Source: Natronomonas sp. (lineage in GTDB: Archaea; Halobacteriota; Halobacteria; Halobacteriales; Haloarculaceae). Taken from it: a stretch of DNA of 7,117 nt. The stretch spans positions 1 to 7,117 of the forward strand of contig SLIW01000258.1 of assembly GCA_007135435.1 (NCBI GenBank), in the 5' to 3' direction. Positions 5,820 through 7,117 of this stretch are shown here, piece after piece. How positions within the stretch are numbered: the first letter of the stretch is position 1; each line of letters opens with the position of its first letter. The translations under genes were made by a program, and so were the position numbers. The notes under the pieces were generated by a model, which saw only the letters and a program-made list of their open reading frames with translations, was not told the DNA's origin and searched no databases.

Positions 5820-5842
5820 GTTCCAGCGGATGAAGTGACCGT

Positions 5843-6298
5843 ATGAGCACGGATGAGGCGTATCTCCGGGAAGCGATCGAACTGGCGCGCGAGGCGGTTT
5901 CCAGCGGGAACACCCCGTTTGGATCGTTGCTCGTTGTCGGTGACGAGGTCGTCAAGCGGTCGAAGAACACCACGGTAACCGAGAACGACATCACCGCTCA
6001 TCCCGAACTGAAACTCGCACGATGGGCGGCCTCGGAGCTTGATCCTGACGACCTCGCTGACTGCACCATGTATACCAGCACCGAACCGTGCGAGATGTGT
6101 GCGACGGCGATTTACTATGCCGGGCTGAATCGGGTCGTCTACAGCGTCTCCGGAGAGTCACTTGCTCGTGTGCGGGGAGAGGCAGAAAGCGGAATCTCCT
6201 GCAAGGACGTGATCAAACACAAGGGAGGGACCACGGATATTGACGGTCCAGTCCTCGAAACCGAAGGGATACGCGTTCACGAGGAGTTCTACGGATAG
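5843..6298 (+). CDS. CMP/dCMP-type nucleoside deaminase (zinc-dependent)
   Basis: This complete 151-residue protein belongs to the cytidine/deoxycytidylate deaminase superfamily, zinc hydrolases that deaminate bases, nucleosides or nucleotides. Both active-site motifs are present: H53-P-E55 (zinc ligand His and proton-shuttle Glu) and P82-C83-E-M-C86 (zinc ligand cysteines). The second lies in the context T-S-T-E-P-C-E-M-C-A. An N-terminal helix and the P-F-G-S-L-L-V strand (25-31) match the fold. Length and the T-E-P-C-E-M-C spelling resemble guanine deaminase, cytosine deaminase and TadA-like branches; the substrate cannot be decided. Pro54 replaces the more usual Ala of HAE, a variant also known in free-living deaminases. 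The ATG lies about 28 bases after a TATA-like box, with no Shine-Dalgarno. GC content is lower than in the left half. It stands alone between two repeat copies. Confidence 0.9.
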   Translation: MSTDEAYLREAIELAREAVSSGNTPFGSLLVVGDEVVKRSKNTTVTENDITAHPELKLARWAASELDPDDLADCTMYTSTEPCEMCATAIYYAGLNRVVYSVSGESLARVRGEAESGISCKDVIKHKGGTTDIDGPVLETEGIRVHEEFYG

Positions 6299-6338
6299 AA
6301 AGTAACGGCGAGCGAGTGCTGAATTCATACTCCACACT

Positions 6339-6401
6339 CTATATTCAGCAGACGGGTTCTGACAGGCTCTGAGCAAATCTCTCAGAAGGTGCTGAATATA
6401 G
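6339..6401. mobile_element. 63-bp element with perfect 12-bp inverted ends (MITE or IS-end relic)
   Basis: CTATATTCAGCA at 6339-6350 is the exact reverse complement of TGCTGAATATAG at 6390-6401, with 39 bases between. Inside, TCTGAG (6368-6373) and CTCAGA (6381-6386) form a perfect nested hairpin with a 7-base loop. Short elements with inverted ends and no coding capacity are typical of MITEs or of collapsed insertion-sequence ends. No convincing target-site duplication flanks it, and no transposase is present. A long hairpin acting as terminator or RNA structure after the deaminase gene is the alternative. Confidence 0.5.
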
Positions 6402-6406
6402 GGCGC
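6357..6406 (+). repeat. 50-bp direct repeat, copy 2 (downstream of the deaminase)
   Basis: This is the partner of 5689-5738, with the shared blocks TTCTGACAGG (6357-6366), TCAG (6382-6385), GTGCTGAA (6389-6396) and GGGCGC (6401-6406). It overlaps the right part of the 63-bp inverted element. Copy 1 lacks the left inverted arm, so copy 2 may be the fuller version. Confidence 0.6.
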
Positions 6407-6658
6407 ATATCATGCACGCGAATCTCATCAAATGGGTTATAGAGGAGTGTCCACGGTGGTGAATATAGCCCCTCTCCACATTGGGTCAAATGTTCAATCT
6501 ATAATTATCGATATGAAAATTCCCGGGATTCGCGTGACCGCGCCATGATTCCGAGCGGCTCCGTGCCGAGAATTCGAAACGACATCGCTACGACTCCGAA
6601 GGCGCGCATCTATTACTCACGAGGACCGGCACTATGGTGTGTGTTACCTGATGGCAAA

Positions 6659-6666
6659 CTATAAAC
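6659..6666 (+). promoter_or_regulatory. TATA box of the alpha/beta hydrolase gene
   Basis: CTATAAAC lies about 50 bases before the ATG at 6714. A start of transcription near 6688 would leave a leader of about 26 bases that includes the Shine-Dalgarno at 6697-6704. This arrangement argues against the in-frame ATG at 6651, which lies upstream of the box. Confidence 0.55.
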
Positions 6667-6696
6667 CCGTGTGCGAGCAATCTCCACAACTCCGAC

Positions 6697-6704
6697 AGGA
6701 GGGG
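6697..6704 (+). promoter_or_regulatory. Shine-Dalgarno of the hydrolase gene
   Basis: AGGAGGGG lies nine bases before the ATG at 6714 and contains the full GGAGG complement of the 16S 3' end. It decides the start in favour of 6714. Confidence 0.65.
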
Positions 6705-6713
6705 CACACCACC

Positions 6714-7117
6714 ATGACTAGTGCAACAGAGCCGGATGAAGAAAATGGGATAGCGGCCGTCACGTCCGCAGATGGGACTGAAATTGCATACGAGCGGTCG
6801 GGAACCGGTCCGCCGCTCGTAATGGTGCACGGATCATGGCTATCCCGTGGGACGTGGAATCCGATGCTCCCACCATTGGCAGAGTCACTTCGCGTTATCA
6901 CGTATGACCGTCGTGGGCATGGGAAAAGCGATCGACCGAGCGGACAGGGTAGCGTCCAGGAGGATGTTGCCGATCTTGCCGCGCTGATCGAGGATATGGA
7001 GATAGGCCCCGCGTGGGTATTTGGGCAGTCCTTCGGCGGCTCAATTACGCTTCGGTTGGCGGGCGAGCGACCCGACCTCCTTCGAGGCATCGTAGCCCAC
7101 GAACCGCCGCTGTTCTC
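6714..7117 (+). CDS. Alpha/beta-fold hydrolase, N-terminal part (runs off right edge)
   Basis: The first 134 residues of an alpha/beta hydrolase of the esterase/lipase-like group are present; the substrate is unknown. Visible family motifs are the oxyanion-hole strand V-M-V-H-G-S-W at 36-42, the D-R-R-G-H-G-K-S box at 65-72, and the nucleophile elbow G-Q-S-F-G-G at 104-109, in which Ser106 is the catalytic nucleophile. The acid and His of the triad would lie beyond the window. The frame is intact and the cut is only the window edge. The ATG at 6714 has a good Shine-Dalgarno and a TATA box; an in-frame ATG at 6651 would add 21 residues of unconvincing sequence. Codon use is less GC-biased than in arcS, in keeping with the accessory character of this half. 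Confidence 0.9.
   Translation, partial: MTSATEPDEENGIAAVTSADGTEIAYERSGTGPPLVMVHGSWLSRGTWNPMLPPLAESLRVITYDRRGHGKSDRPSGQGSVQEDVADLAALIEDMEIGPAWVFGQSFGGSITLRLAGERPDLLRGIVAHEPPLF

Larger units (their letters stand above)
5641..5842. other. Divergent promoter region between transporter and deaminase
   Basis: This 202-base spacer carries the first 50-bp repeat copy (5689-5738), a 10-bp palindrome CTATCGATAG (5785-5794) and the TATA-like element of the deaminase gene. The palindrome lies about 20 bases upstream of that TATA element, where a regulator or activator could bind; this is inference. No gene is seen in it. Confidence 0.5.
6299..6713. other. AT-richer repeat-bearing spacer before the hydrolase
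   Basis: This 415-base gap is the least GC-rich part of the window. It contains several versions of GTGCTGAATATAG: a partial one at 6316-6325, an inverted one at 6339-6350, a direct one at 6389-6401 and a one-mismatch copy (GTGGTGAATATAG) at about 6455-6467. A strongly AT-rich stretch at about 6490-6522 includes ATAATTAT (6501-6508). The hydrolase promoter and Shine-Dalgarno are at its right end. The hydrolase frame is open upstream to 6549, but I see no gene in the spacer itself. Confidence 0.55.

Noticed and set aside
6651..6713. ATG at 6651 as the hydrolase start
   Set aside because: It lies upstream of the CTATAAAC box. The ATG at 6714 has a strong Shine-Dalgarno, and the added residues are not hydrolase-like.
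6588..7090. Minus-strand frames of 80 and 143 codons opposite the hydrolase
   Set aside because: They are antisense to a frame with clear alpha/beta hydrolase motifs, and are Ser/Arg/Pro-rich without domains.

Overview
The window looks like chromosomal DNA of an extremely halophilic archaeon (class Halobacteria). The reasons are a very GC-rich left half, strongly acidic proteins rich in D, E, V and A, an archaeosine synthase (an archaeal tRNA-modification enzyme), two proteins of haloarchaeal families (DUF5305 and DUF7504, recalled from family knowledge and not searched), an ER/archaeal-type signal peptidase, and gene starts placed about 25-30 nt after TATA-like boxes as in leaderless archaeal transcripts.

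Positions 1-2216 (minus strand) hold a three-gene set transcribed right to left: a DUF7504 protein, a two-pass membrane DUF5305 protein, and the N-terminus of a type I signal peptidase that runs off the left edge. All face the same way with short gaps, and the last two have Shine-Dalgarno sequences, so they may be one transcript concerned with export or cell-surface processing. Each gap holds a short tandem duplication and a small in-frame ORF of doubtful reality.

Positions 2217-2579 are a divergent promoter region with a 4-copy, 25-bp tandem repeat. It is followed on the plus strand by a complete arcS (archaeosine synthase alpha subunit, 2580-4388), a core informational gene with the PC-x3-KPY-x2-S-x2-H signature, a zinc-type Cys cluster and a C-terminal PUA domain.

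From about 4400 rightward the character changes. GC content falls, codon use relaxes and gaps lengthen. This part holds an EamA/DMT-type 10-TM transporter (minus strand), a CMP/dCMP-type nucleoside deaminase (plus strand) and the N-terminal 134 residues of an alpha/beta hydrolase cut by the right edge (plus strand). The spacers carry related GTGCTGAA-type repeats: a 50-bp pair in direct orientation on both sides of the deaminase, a 63-bp element with perfect 12-bp inverted ends, and a weaker inverted copy beyond the transporter. A tRNA T-arm-like sequence lies in the 3' end of the transporter gene. I read this right half as accessory DNA with insertion-element or MITE relics. I see no rRNA, complete tRNA, CRISPR array or intact transposase. 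No single striking new system is evident; the repeats around the deaminase are the best lead.
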